DNA of 56,399 bases from JALRBM01 sp964477195 (GTDB taxonomy: Bacteria > Patescibacteriota > Saccharimonadia > Saccharimonadales > Saccharimonadaceae), in the NCBI GenBank assembly GCA_964477195.1, contig CAYZCX010000008.1, positions 1-56,399 on the forward strand, in the 5' to 3' direction. The position numbers and the translations under genes were made by a program. Shown in pieces: positions 1-7,209 of this stretch. How positions within the stretch are numbered: the stretch's first letter is position 1; each line of letters starts with the position of its first letter. Under the pieces are notes generated by a model. That model saw only the letters and a program-made list of their open reading frames with translations, made no database searches and was not told the DNA's origin.

Positions 1-10
1 CTTCCGATCT
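1..10. other. Sequencing adapter remnant
   Basis: The first ten bases, CTTCCGATCT, equal the 3' end shared by Illumina TruSeq adapters. They sit exactly at the contig end, where untrimmed adapter is expected. The biological sequence probably begins at base 11. Confidence 0.75.
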
Positions 11-146
11 CACTCCAGGTGCAGCTCGTGGCCGCGGAGTCTCCACCCCCCGCAAGCCGGCTCACGGCATTGCAACCGCTGAGACTTGGTACGAGAGCAC
101 CCACGGCCGACAGCGCGGCCAAAACAACGCGCATTTTATGCTTCAA
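11..146 (-). CDS. Lipoprotein, N-terminal fragment
   Basis: The 5' end of a secreted lipoprotein gene runs off the contig. From a TTG at 146 the product starts MKHKMRVVLAALSAVGALV and reaches a lipobox LSGC, with the lipidated Cys near residue 25, followed by a small-residue linker. The TTG is preferred because GAGGTG lies six bases upstream; the ATG at 134 is an alternative. The frame stays open to the contig end. Codon use is GC-rich, like the lipoprotein at 38268-38702 and unlike the core genes. Function is unknown because the mature part is missing. Confidence 0.6.
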
Positions 147-195
147 TGTGTCCACCTCAATCGAATCATACGACATCAGATATACAGCCGGCTTG

Positions 196-224
196 ATTAT
201 GACATCTTTGCACATAATTGGCAA
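196..224 (-). promoter_or_regulatory. Promoter of truncated lipoprotein gene
   Basis: On the minus strand TTGCCA (219-224) and CATAAT (196-201) are separated by 17 bases. Transcription would begin about 40 bases before the TTG start at 146. Confidence 0.45.
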
Positions 225-244
225 GAATAGGCCGTTGGCTAATC

Positions 245-273
245 TTGCTTACCACCCTCCTTTATGCTATTCT
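245..273 (+). promoter_or_regulatory. Promoter of HAD hydrolase gene
   Basis: TTGCTT (245-250) and TATTCT (268-273) are 17 bases apart. The predicted transcript starts near 280 and includes the Shine-Dalgarno GAGAGGT at 294-300. Confidence 0.45.
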
Positions 274-306
274 TGCCAGGTTCTTTTACCAACGAGAGGT
301 GCTGAC

Positions 307-909
307 GTGGTTAAGGTTGTTATCTTCGACATGGGCGGCGTACTAACCCCTGGCGGCAAGGAAAGGACGAACGAAAGCGCGGCCGAACAGGTGATGGGTC
401 TGCCGGCCGGAACGATTCAAATTCCTGATCTCAATGACAAACTACGACGAGGTCGCATGACCAACGAGCAGTATATCGCAGAGATCAACGAGCGATACTA
501 CGACGCGCCGTCGCCTTTGACGGACAAGATGTGGGATGACATCTTCGCGTCACTGAAGCTCGAACAAAAGGCACAGAAGTTTGCAGGTCTGTGCCGGCGG
601 TCTGGCCTATATGTCGCGCTCCTTTCGAACGTCAGCCCCGGTATGGCAACGCGGCTCAAAGAGGGCGGTGCCTACAATGGTTTCGATCCTGTTGTACTGT
701 CCTGTTACGCCGGTTTTGCAAAACCCGACCCCGAGATCTACGCTCTCGTCGAAGCAAAGTTCCCCAACATCAACCCGAGAGACTTCCTTTTGCTCGACGA
801 TCAGAAGAAGTGTATCGATGGCGCAGTGATGCGAGGCTGGCAGGCCTTGCAGGTGGAGAGTCCGGAACAGATGGTTCTCGAAGCGGGTGAGCTGCTGGGT
901 CTCAGCTAA
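307..909 (+). CDS. HAD-superfamily hydrolase, FDxGGVL type
   Basis: This is a phosphatase-like HAD protein of 200 residues, a typical subfamily IA length. Motif I is FDMGGVL near residue 7; the nucleophile Asp is present but the usual second Asp is Gly, as in the YihX and epoxide-hydrolase-N branch. Motif II is LLSNVS, motif III is the Lys in FAKPDPEIY, and motif IV is LLLDDQ. Substrate cannot be told; family members act on small sugar phosphates and similar compounds. The GTG start is chosen because GAGAGGT lies six bases upstream and HAD motif I follows at once; the frame is open further upstream but has no family similarity there. It is a single gene with its own promoter and terminator, GC-rich in codon use. 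Confidence 0.85.
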   Translation: MVKVVIFDMGGVLTPGGKERTNESAAEQVMGLPAGTIQIPDLNDKLRRGRMTNEQYIAEINERYYDAPSPLTDKMWDDIFASLKLEQKAQKFAGLCRRSGLYVALLSNVSPGMATRLKEGGAYNGFDPVVLSCYAGFAKPDPEIYALVEAKFPNINPRDFLLLDDQKKCIDGAVMRGWQALQVESPEQMVLEAGELLGLS

Positions 910-940
910 GCGATGTTATCACTATAACTTAAAAGAACAG

Positions 941-1000
941 CCCGGTACGAATAGATTGATGCCCTGGCATCATCACTGTTCGTATCGGGTTTTGAATTTT
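941..1000 (+). terminator. Terminator after HAD gene
   Basis: A long stem pairs CCCGGTACGAATAG (941-954) with CTGTTCGTATCGGG, allowing G-U pairs. A small inner hairpin lies in the loop and a T-rich stretch follows to base 1000. Confidence 0.6.
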
Positions 1001-1033
1001 AAAAAATTTTACGAGTGCCCTATACCATAGAGG

Positions 1034-1729
1034 CTAGTCAGCAGCGGTGAGCGATTCGTATTTTGTCGTCGCATGCGCACGCTTGCGCAGGTCAGCAGAA
1101 ACAAGCTCAACCATCATGCTCTCAAGAATCTCTTCGACTTCCCTACGACTAGGCGGTATTTCTTGATGCGTATGGCCCTCATATTCAAATTCCATTTCTC
1201 TTGTCAGAAACCCATCTTCATTCCACCCTAAAGAAAACGACAGTGAAAAAATACAGTGATGATAGAGATAAAAAAAGTTGAGGCATTCTTTCTTGAAACT
1301 TGTCACTAAAGGCAACTTTCTTGTCATATCATAAGCCGCCTCATAGTCGATGTCGGAAGGCTTTAGTTTTTTTCCTGTTCTGCAAACCGCAGGAAGTTTA
1401 TAGCGAGGAGTGGTGATAGGCATGTTTTTAGACTTTGTCTTTAGCCATATTTCACTCGCACCCTTGATATGCATACGATTTAAGTGCGCTCCATCCTCTA
1501 ACTGATAGACATAATGCGTCTCGGATCGATGTTCTGCTCCACACAACCCATAAGACAAGAGGGTATCCATAACGGTGATAACGTCCTTATTTATCCGTAT
1601 AGGGATTTTTATTTCGATTTCTAACCCATCTGCAAGTGTTTTGTTATACATAGGACGCTGCCCACCAGCCTGGGCCATATAAGGATAGGTGAGCTGGACA
1701 ATGGCATTGATGGAGTCGGGTACGTTCAT
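1034..1729 (-). CDS. CYTH-like triphosphatase-fold protein
   Basis: A 231-residue protein without a confident relative. The segment LEIEIKIPI near residue 32 contains ExExK, the signature at the start of CYTH (CyaB/thiamine triphosphatase) tunnel domains. Later basic strands (IWLKTKSK) and an acidic strand (REMEFEYEG) fit the charge pattern of that fold. CYTH enzymes hydrolyse triphosphates or act as adenylate cyclases; which applies is unknown. The first ATG has no clear ribosome site and follows an AT-rich -10-like stretch. It diverges from the ligase/aminotransferase genes, and the gap between them holds a perfect dyad, so the two sides may be co-regulated. Confidence 0.5.
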   Translation of the reverse strand: MNVPDSINAIVQLTYPYMAQAGGQRPMYNKTLADGLEIEIKIPIRINKDVITVMDTLLSYGLCGAEHRSETHYVYQLEDGAHLNRMHIKGASEIWLKTKSKNMPITTPRYKLPAVCRTGKKLKPSDIDYEAAYDMTRKLPLVTSFKKECLNFFYLYHHCIFSLSFSLGWNEDGFLTREMEFEYEGHTHQEIPPSRREVEEILESMMVELVSADLRKRAHATTKYESLTAAD

Positions 1730-1763
1730 ATTTTATATAATACACGACATCTGTCGAATACTT

Positions 1764-1787
1764 TTCACTACTGGCATACGTAGTGAA
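1764..1787. promoter_or_regulatory. Dyad operator candidate between divergent genes
   Basis: TTCACTAC (1764-1771) and GTAGTGAA (1780-1787) form a perfect 8-base inverted repeat around 8 bases. It lies between the divergent starts at 1729 and 1809 and just upstream of the -10-like TAAAAT at 1793-1798, a suitable place for a dimeric repressor or activator. Confidence 0.5.
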
Positions 1788-1808
1788 TGTGTTAAAATTC
1801 TAGTAACT

Positions 1809-2660
1809 ATGGGTAAATCAATAGCTATTTTATATTTCACAGACGCACTTGAAGCCGAGGCCTCAATCCGTTCAGCAACAGACATAAAGAATGCGCTCGG
1901 CGAACAAGCCATGACTCTCGCGCTCACTAAAAGTGACTGGACAGACAAAATAGATTCACTTCCGCCAGAAACGCTTTGCTTCCTTGCGACGCATGGTGAG
2001 TTGGGGGAAGATGGAACGCTCCAAGCATACCTTGAGCTAAAGAACATCCCTCACACGCAATCACCTGCGACGGTAAGCGGTATACTGGCAAACAAACATC
2101 TTGCAAAGCTTATCTACCTCGCGCTAGGCATACCGACGCCCCCCTGGGTATTTGCCGGAAATACTTATGGCGATGGAACAGTAGAACACCCCCTTAAAAA
2201 AATGAAATTTGGTGGCAGCAAACAAGGTATCGAATCCGTCGCTCAGATTGGAAACGACACAGGCAATATTTATGAAGAAATTATTCCTGGAAAATTTGAG
2301 GTAATCGTCTCGGTCGTCCGAAACAAAGATGAACACCTGGCACTTCCACCGGTTGTCCGCAAACGTTCCGTGACCACTTGGGGAGAACTGCAAAAGACAG
2401 AGACAACCGCGGTACCCGAAGAAATAAAACGACAATGCCAAGAATACGCCAAAAAACTCTCTGAAGCGCTTGATTGTTATGGAGTCACAAAGACAGACTT
2501 CGTTATAGACTCGGACGAACACATATGGGCACTCGAAACAGATGCTATTCCTGGTCTGAGCCGCACTGGCGGTGCAGGTGAAGCAGCGATAAGCGCCGGT
2601 ATTACCTACGAGAAGTTACTGAACATGATTAAGGAGACGACATGGAAACCAATCAACTAG
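1809..2660 (+). CDS. D-Ala-D-Ala ligase-like ATP-grasp ligase, divergent
   Basis: A 283-residue ATP-grasp protein related to Ddl. The N-terminal lobe keeps HGELGEDGTLQAYLE (about residues 60-74), close to the Ddl motif HGxxGEDGTxQ. The C-terminal lobe has TDFVID and ETDAIPGLS; Ddl enzymes have ExN there, so a magnesium-binding Asn is replaced by Asp. The KPxxxGSS loop is also altered, to KMKFGGSKQG. This suggests a ligase with another substrate, or weakened activity, rather than a second Ddl. The ATG at 1809 is preferred over longer open frame because the Ddl-like fold starts there and TAAAAT lies ten bases before it. It overlaps the downstream aminotransferase gene by 19 bases. Confidence 0.75.
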   Translation: MGKSIAILYFTDALEAEASIRSATDIKNALGEQAMTLALTKSDWTDKIDSLPPETLCFLATHGELGEDGTLQAYLELKNIPHTQSPATVSGILANKHLAKLIYLALGIPTPPWVFAGNTYGDGTVEHPLKKMKFGGSKQGIESVAQIGNDTGNIYEEIIPGKFEVIVSVVRNKDEHLALPPVVRKRSVTTWGELQKTETTAVPEEIKRQCQEYAKKLSEALDCYGVTKTDFVIDSDEHIWALETDAIPGLSRTGGAGEAAISAGITYEKLLNMIKETTWKPIN

Positions 2661-4021
2661 CACTTTCTGGCGGTCAACCGCTTATAAAAGACCACGCGAC
2701 ACTGCGAGGCGACTGGCCGATAAAAAGCGACCGAGACTACCAAGCTATTCAGCGAGCATACGAGCAAAGCGATTTTTCGGGTCGCGGTTCAGCAGAGGTC
2801 ACTACTTTAGAACGACTTTTTTCTGAAAAGCACGACAACATGTATGCAACGGCGGTAAATAGTGGGACAGCAGCATTGCACGCAGCCCTGATAGCGCTCG
2901 ATGTACAACCAGGCGATGAAGTACTGGTGCCCAATCTGACATTTGTTGCTACAGCTGTCGCAGCACTTCATAGCCTCGCGATTCCTATCTTTGTTGACAT
3001 CGATCCTGTCTCCTACAATATGTCACCCGAAGATTTAGTAAAACGCATCACACCGCGTACAAAAGCGGTCATTGTCGTCCATATGCATGGCTTTCCAGCA
3101 GCAATGGACGAGATCATGCAAATCTGTCAAAAGCATAATTTGAAACTTATCGAAGATGTCGCTCAGGCCCCTGGTGCTACGTACAAGGGTAAGCTACTTG
3201 GGACACTAGGAGATGCTTCGGCGTTTAGCTTGATGTCTCAAAAAAATATTGCCACCTGTGGCGAGGGCGGTATCTTGCTTACAAAAACGCTGGAACAGAA
3301 AAACAAGGCTGAGATGCTTCGTATTTACGGAGAAATCATTAATGAAGACGGCAGCCGCATGTATAATTCATATTCTCTCGGATGGAACTATACACTCAAT
3401 CCTATTCAGGCTGCGATGGCGGTCACACAACTAGAGACCTTCGATGAGCTCACTGCCAAGATTCAAGAGCGAGGGCGCCAATTAAACGAAGGGTTGAATC
3501 GTTTCTCTTGGGTGCGACCACCCCTTGAAGCTCCTGACACAACCGGTGTTTTCCACTTTTATCGAGTAGGATTACGCTCTGAACAGTTTACGGGCAAACG
3601 TGCAGGATTATTCCGCTCAGCCGTACAACAAGCACTAAATGCTGAGGGTTTAAACGCGCGACTTTATCAGAATGTTCCTATAAGCGGACAGATCATCTTT
3701 CGAGAGAAAAAAGCCTATGGCAAAGGCTTGCCATGGTCACTCAACGAAAACGTAAACTACGAATATACAATCGATGATTATCCGAATACGCTGGATGTGT
3801 TACGAAGCACGCTTGTCCTGGGAGCAATCAGTTCAGCACCTGGCTACTTACTGAAAGATGGGACCGTTGAAGCCTATGTTGCCGGGTTTGAGAAACTCGA
3901 CCAAAACATGCCAGCTATCATTGACTACGCTAATTCCATTACCGACTACAAAGAACCTTGGGAATCAATTCCGGTCACTTCCGACAGCTTCAGCGCACAC
4001 TACGGCATTAACCACACATAG
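2642..4021 (+). CDS. DegT/DnrJ/EryC1 PLP-dependent aminotransferase
   Basis: A 459-residue aminotransferase of the DegT/AHBA-synthase family, which uses pyridoxal phosphate to aminate keto sugars or related keto compounds. Family landmarks are NSGTAALHAAL near residue 78, the Asp in EDVAQAPGATY, and SQKNIATCGEGG, whose Lys is the expected Schiff-base residue. AAGGAG sits five bases before the ATG, inside the end of the preceding ligase gene. Ddl follows 15 bases downstream. Placement between two Ddl-family ligases points to amino-acid or cell-wall precursor chemistry; this is inference, and the substrate is not visible. Confidence 0.85.
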   Translation: METNQLALSGGQPLIKDHATLRGDWPIKSDRDYQAIQRAYEQSDFSGRGSAEVTTLERLFSEKHDNMYATAVNSGTAALHAALIALDVQPGDEVLVPNLTFVATAVAALHSLAIPIFVDIDPVSYNMSPEDLVKRITPRTKAVIVVHMHGFPAAMDEIMQICQKHNLKLIEDVAQAPGATYKGKLLGTLGDASAFSLMSQKNIATCGEGGILLTKTLEQKNKAEMLRIYGEIINEDGSRMYNSYSLGWNYTLNPIQAAMAVTQLETFDELTAKIQERGRQLNEGLNRFSWVRPPLEAPDTTGVFHFYRVGLRSEQFTGKRAGLFRSAVQQALNAEGLNARLYQNVPISGQIIFREKKAYGKGLPWSLNENVNYEYTIDDYPNTLDVLRSTLVLGAISSAPGYLLKDGTVEAYVAGFEKLDQNMPAIIDYANSITDYKEPWESIPVTSDSFSAHYGINHT

Positions 4022-4036
4022 TATATACTTGTACAT

Positions 4037-5164
4037 ATGTCTGATTCTGAAAGTAACGAGAGAAAAATACGCGTCGGTATCTTTTTTGGCGGTCAGTCCG
4101 CCGAACATGAAGTATCGCTCCAATCTGCTAAAAATGTCCTTGAAGCAATCGATCAAGAAGTGTACGATCCGGTATTGATCGGCATCGACAAAAAAGGTGG
4201 TTGGCATATTCAAGACCAACAGCATCAACTCGAAGCGACAAGTAGATCCCTTATTACTGCCGGTTCGGACGAATCAGCCCTCACTCTTCTCCCTGGCAAA
4301 GGCGAGCTGATAGACACAAAAGGTAAATCGTCGCTTGAACCGATTGATGTTGCCCTCCCCATTCTCCATGGCCCTCGCGGTGAAGATGGTACTATCCAGG
4401 GTTTTCTGGAGCTTGCTAATATTCCTTACGTCGGCCCAGGAGTACTCGGTTCGGCCGTAGGTATGGACAAAGACGTCATGAAGCGTTTGCTCCGCGATGC
4501 CGGGATACCAATTACGGATTTTGAGGTATTTAAATCTTCTCAAAAAGATACTATAAAAGCCTTAGAAGTTTTTGACACTCTCGGGACGCCCGTGTTTGTT
4601 AAACCTGCCAACATGGGTTCGTCCGTAGGCGTAAAAAAAGCTGCATCTGCAGAAGAACTGAAAATCGCAATCGATGAGGCTTTTATGTACGATACAAAAG
4701 TCTTGATTGAAGCGGCTGTCGAAGGTGACGAAATTGAATGCGCAGTACTCGGTAACGAACACCCTCAAGCATCGGTAGTAGGACGAATCATCCCTAGAGA
4801 GGGTGATTTTTATAGCTATGAAGCCAAATATGTAGACGAAAATGGAGCGATATTAGAAATTCCAGCCCAGATCCCATCTAATCTCAGCGAACAAGCGCAA
4901 ACATTGGCAGTGAAGGCTTTTGAAGTACTAGCTTGCGAGGGTATGGCGCGAGTTGATATGTTCGCCACAAAGAGTGGCAAAATATTAGTAAATGAAATCA
5001 ATACTATACCTGGCTTTACAAAAATAAGTATGTATCCAAAGCTATGGGAGGCATCCGGTATTTCATATTCCCAGCTCATATCAAAGTTGATTAGCCTTGC
5101 GCTCGAAAGGCATCATCGCCAGAGCGCGCTCAAAACAACATATGACTCTTTAAAGCTTACGTAG
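4037..5164 (+). CDS. ddl: D-alanine--D-alanine ligase
   Basis: Joins two D-alanines with ATP for the peptidoglycan stem peptide; cytoplasmic. The 375-residue length and motifs are canonical: FFGGQSAEHEVSLQS at the N-terminus, HGPRGEDGTIQGFLE near residue 110, KPANMGSSVGV, and ARVDMF followed by NEINTIPG with both metal ligands. This is therefore the housekeeping Ddl, in contrast to the divergent copy at 1809. TATACT at 4024-4029 ends seven bases before the ATG and no Shine-Dalgarno is seen, so it may also be transcribed alone from a leaderless start. A hairpin follows. Confidence 0.95.
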   Translation: MSDSESNERKIRVGIFFGGQSAEHEVSLQSAKNVLEAIDQEVYDPVLIGIDKKGGWHIQDQQHQLEATSRSLITAGSDESALTLLPGKGELIDTKGKSSLEPIDVALPILHGPRGEDGTIQGFLELANIPYVGPGVLGSAVGMDKDVMKRLLRDAGIPITDFEVFKSSQKDTIKALEVFDTLGTPVFVKPANMGSSVGVKKAASAEELKIAIDEAFMYDTKVLIEAAVEGDEIECAVLGNEHPQASVVGRIIPREGDFYSYEAKYVDENGAILEIPAQIPSNLSEQAQTLAVKAFEVLACEGMARVDMFATKSGKILVNEINTIPGFTKISMYPKLWEASGISYSQLISKLISLALERHHRQSALKTTYDSLKLT

Positions 5165-5200
5165 GAAGGTAGGGCGCATCATTTCACGCCCCACCTTCCT
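5163..5200. terminator. Hairpin between convergent ddl and VanX-like genes
   Basis: AGGAAGGT plus GGGCG pairs with CGCCC plus ACCTTCCT around a ten-base loop. It overlaps the end of ddl. There is no strong T-run on either side, so termination is likely but not certain. Confidence 0.5.
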
Positions 5201-5209
5201 ATTTGCTCG

Positions 5210-5977
5210 TTACGGTTCGATGTAGCCGTAACGAGCGGTTTCCTTACTCACCAGAGCGCTCATCTGATTGCCAGAGTTGAAGTGCCAGATTTCGTGCGGG
5301 TAGCAGTCGAAGCCCGCGGTCACCATTGCGCGAAGCAACATCTCGCGGTTGTAACGGACTTCGCCGGGGCGACCATCAAGCCACACGGCATCAGGATGCT
5401 TCAAGTGGTAAAATGCTGCCGCGGGTTCATCCATGTGATCGAAAGGAACGCCCAGCGTGACCGGCTGGCCATCGCGGTAAAGCCACACATCGATAGCTCC
5501 ACCCGTAGCGTGAGGACTCGGACGACTCGGATCCTTCGAAGGCCAGCTGACATAGCGCCGGTTTTCCAGTTTCAGTTCCGTCTGGATTTGTTCGGGCAGC
5601 TGCTCGAAAACAGCCCTGATCTCTCCATTCGTGCAGCCTGCGAACTGCTCGGCATATCCCATACGTCCAACCGTGAACAGTTGCATATAATGCCAGAACA
5701 GCGCTTCCTGTAATTCGACGCTCCGCCAGCCATCATAGACGACCAGGTCGAAGCCGGCCTCCTGTACGATGCTGCAGGCAGTCAAGAACATCTGGTAGAC
5801 AGTCTCCCGCAAAAAAACACTCGGTGTACCGATGAGACCCATCTCATGGTGGTACCACGAGTGGCAGTGGTCGGGATTGACCATCGCCAGAGGCTCACCA
5901 CATTCCAAAATCAGCAAATCGTAGTAATTCACCTGAAATGCCTTCACCGTGGTGACGTAAACGTCCTGAAGATCCAC
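5210..5977 (-). CDS. D-Ala-D-Ala dipeptidase, VanX/DdpX family
   Basis: A zinc dipeptidase that cleaves free D-Ala-D-Ala. All active-site residues are present in 255 residues: DGWRS at 82-86, the zinc ligands His156 and Asp163 in SPHATGGAID, the catalytic Glu229 and zinc ligand His232 in HEIWHFN. No signal peptide is seen, so it should act in the cytoplasm. The start is GTG with GGGAAGGA seven bases upstream. It converges on ddl but has its own strong promoter at 6015-6043. Codon use is GC-rich and unlike ddl, which suggests acquisition. A role in D-Ala recycling or glycopeptide tolerance is possible; no VanH or VanA partner is adjacent apart from the divergent ligase at 1809. Confidence 0.9.
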   Translation of the reverse strand: MDLQDVYVTTVKAFQVNYYDLLILECGEPLAMVNPDHCHSWYHHEMGLIGTPSVFLRETVYQMFLTACSIVQEAGFDLVVYDGWRSVELQEALFWHYMQLFTVGRMGYAEQFAGCTNGEIRAVFEQLPEQIQTELKLENRRYVSWPSKDPSRPSPHATGGAIDVWLYRDGQPVTLGVPFDHMDEPAAAFYHLKHPDAVWLDGRPGEVRYNREMLLRAMVTAGFDCYPHEIWHFNSGNQMSALVSKETARYGYIEP

Positions 5978-6014
5978 AGCTTATCCTTCCCTAGAAACGA
6001 CTATGGATGATCTG

Positions 6015-6043
6015 ATCATAAGGTGGTGCCAAGGTTTCGTCAA
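6015..6043 (-). promoter_or_regulatory. Promoter of VanX-like gene
   Basis: On the minus strand TTGACG (6038-6043) and TATGAT (6015-6020) are separated by exactly 17 bases. Confidence 0.65.
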
Positions 6044-6060
6044 GTCTCAATTTTTTATAG

Positions 6061-6087
6061 CCATAAAAATAACCAGCAATTTGCTGG
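6061..6087 (-). terminator. Terminator of the 6155-6529 gene
   Basis: On the minus strand CCAGC AAATT GCTGG is followed at once by TTATTTTTATGG. It separates this gene from the promoter of the VanX-like gene. Confidence 0.6.
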
Positions 6088-6154
6088 GGAATGGGGTAGT
6101 GCAAGTCCCGAGCACGGCAAGGCCGCACCCGGGAGCACCAACGATGGAAGAGCA

Positions 6155-6529
6155 TCAGTTCGAAACATCACCCCGCCTGATGCGGTCCAGATGATCCTGA
6201 AGAAGATGAAGCATGGCGATCTTGGCGTCGGGCCGACCCGTAGTCAGTTCAACCGCCTTGCTCGTCCCACTGGCCACCTCTTCCCTACGGAATGGGGGCC
6301 AGTCAAGATCACGGATGCGCGTACCCTGCGGTGTTTCGACCCAATTGGCGTTGACATAGACGTAGTCGACGGTGCCACGCGGACGCGATACCTCCCACAG
6401 GACGTCGAGCACCGAATTACACTTCCCCTTCCGAATGTCGAAAAAGAGAAGCTCTCCCGTGAAGTCCCTCAGAACGAAGGAGATGGTCTCGGGAGTGATA
6501 CTGACAGTTGCCAGACGGTCCAAAAGCAT
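6155..6529 (-). CDS. Unknown 124-residue protein under dyad control
   Basis: Not recognised. The product is soluble, with a strand-rich N-terminal half (TVSITPETISFVLRDF), a Trp-rich centre (NANWVETPQG, DLDWPPF) and a charged helical C-terminus (HLLQDHLDRIRRG). The start is supported by GGGAAG seven bases upstream. It is a single gene between a terminator and an exceptionally strong promoter that overlaps a 33-base dyad, so it is probably tightly repressed and switched on by a signal. GC-rich codon use matches the VanX-like gene next to it. Confidence 0.7.
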   Translation of the reverse strand: MLLDRLATVSITPETISFVLRDFTGELLFFDIRKGKCNSVLDVLWEVSRPRGTVDYVYVNANWVETPQGTRIRDLDWPPFRREEVASGTSKAVELTTGRPDAKIAMLHLLQDHLDRIRRGDVSN

Positions 6530-6578
6530 GATTGTCTTCCCTAAAATTCATGGTGCTCTAGCGTTCTTGAGCTAGCTT

Positions 6579-6616
6579 ATAAATTACATTATATACTACA
6601 ATGTAATTTATGTCAA
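6579..6616 (-). promoter_or_regulatory. Consensus promoter overlapped by a 33-base dyad operator
   Basis: The minus strand carries the exact sigma-70 consensus TTGACA (6611-6616), 17 bases, TATAAT (6588-6593). A perfect 12-base inverted repeat, ATAAATTACATT (6579-6590) and AATGTAATTTAT (6600-6611), covers the spacer and the -10. The TACA/TGTA cores recall BlaI/MecI-type operators, but no such repressor gene is visible nearby. Confidence 0.75.
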
Positions 6617-6635
6617 TTATCCTTCTTCTGTCCCA

Positions 6636-6664
6636 TTGATTCTTGCGCTCCTGCATGTCATAAT
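6636..6664 (+). promoter_or_regulatory. Promoter of the 6719-7045 gene
   Basis: TTGATT (6636-6641) and CATAAT (6659-6664) are 17 bases apart. The leader that follows can form a small hairpin (CCTCT, CAAC, AGAGG) before the ribosome site. Confidence 0.5.
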
Positions 6665-6718
6665 AACCTTACCTCTCAACAGAGGTCTCAAAAAGAGAAG
6701 ACTACTTGAGGAGTACAA

Positions 6719-7045
6719 ATGTCTCAGGATGAAATCCCGATGATCCGCCTGACGACTGGGGAAGAGCTTCCTCGAGCGGCAGCTGGGGTGGTATTCGGCG
6801 GGCTACAGGATCTTCTGGATGAAAATCCGTTCGCCCTCGCCGATCTCTTCTTGGCATGCACGAAGGAAGAGCATGCCTTCCACCCCGGAAGCGATGCGTT
6901 CCTCGCTGGGCGCGAGCTCCTCAGTGTCAGTCCCGAAGGCACAGTAACCATCCCTGCTATCGTACGAGGTCTCGTGGCAGCATCCGTGCAACTGAATCCT
7001 GAGACGATGACCGTCAAGATGGTTTCGCCCTTCGAGGAGGACTGA
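6719..7045 (+). CDS. Unknown acidic 108-residue protein
   Basis: Not recognised. The product is acidic and mostly helical, without signal peptide or membrane segment. The centre contains HAFHPGSDAFLAGRE, and the C-terminal half (TVTIPAIVRGLVAASVQLNPETM) is hydrophobic enough to form a folded core. GAGGAG lies before the ATG at good spacing. Single gene with its own promoter and hairpin, GC-rich, in the same block as the VanX-like and 6155-6529 genes but on the opposite strand. Confidence 0.7.
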   Translation: MSQDEIPMIRLTTGEELPRAAAGVVFGGLQDLLDENPFALADLFLACTKEEHAFHPGSDAFLAGRELLSVSPEGTVTIPAIVRGLVAASVQLNPETMTVKMVSPFEED

Positions 7046-7056
7046 TTCTTCTTTTG

Positions 7057-7098
7057 AGTGACAAAGCCCCGGTGCGCGCACGCGTATCCGGGGTCACT
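7057..7098 (+). terminator. Hairpin after the 6719-7045 gene
   Basis: AGTGAC pairs with GTCACT outside a CCCCGG/CCGGGG stem. The following sequence is T-rich but has no clean run of T. Confidence 0.5.
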
Positions 7099-7209
7099 TA
7101 ATTTCATGTGTTTTTGCGGGTTTTTACAATTTATTTTTCAAGGCTCACTATAGTATATATGGATACGCCAAATAATCAAAAGGAGTAATGCTTATGCGTA
7201 AAAATAATC

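Noticed and set aside
11..40. Similarity to an antibody VH leader/framework junction (CACTCC, AGGTGCAGCTCGTGG)
   Set aside because: The same bases are read in frame on the minus strand as part of a convincing lipoprotein with lipobox and GC-rich codons, so contamination by an antibody construct is unlikely.
19..306. A longer HAD protein starting at base 19
   Set aside because: The extra 96 residues have no HAD similarity, cross a promoter, and overlap the divergent lipoprotein gene. GTG 307 has a ribosome site.
1809..5164. Tandem duplication of ddl
   Set aside because: The two ligases differ strongly in length, ATP loop and metal residues, and an aminotransferase gene lies between them; they are distant paralogues, not a recent duplication.
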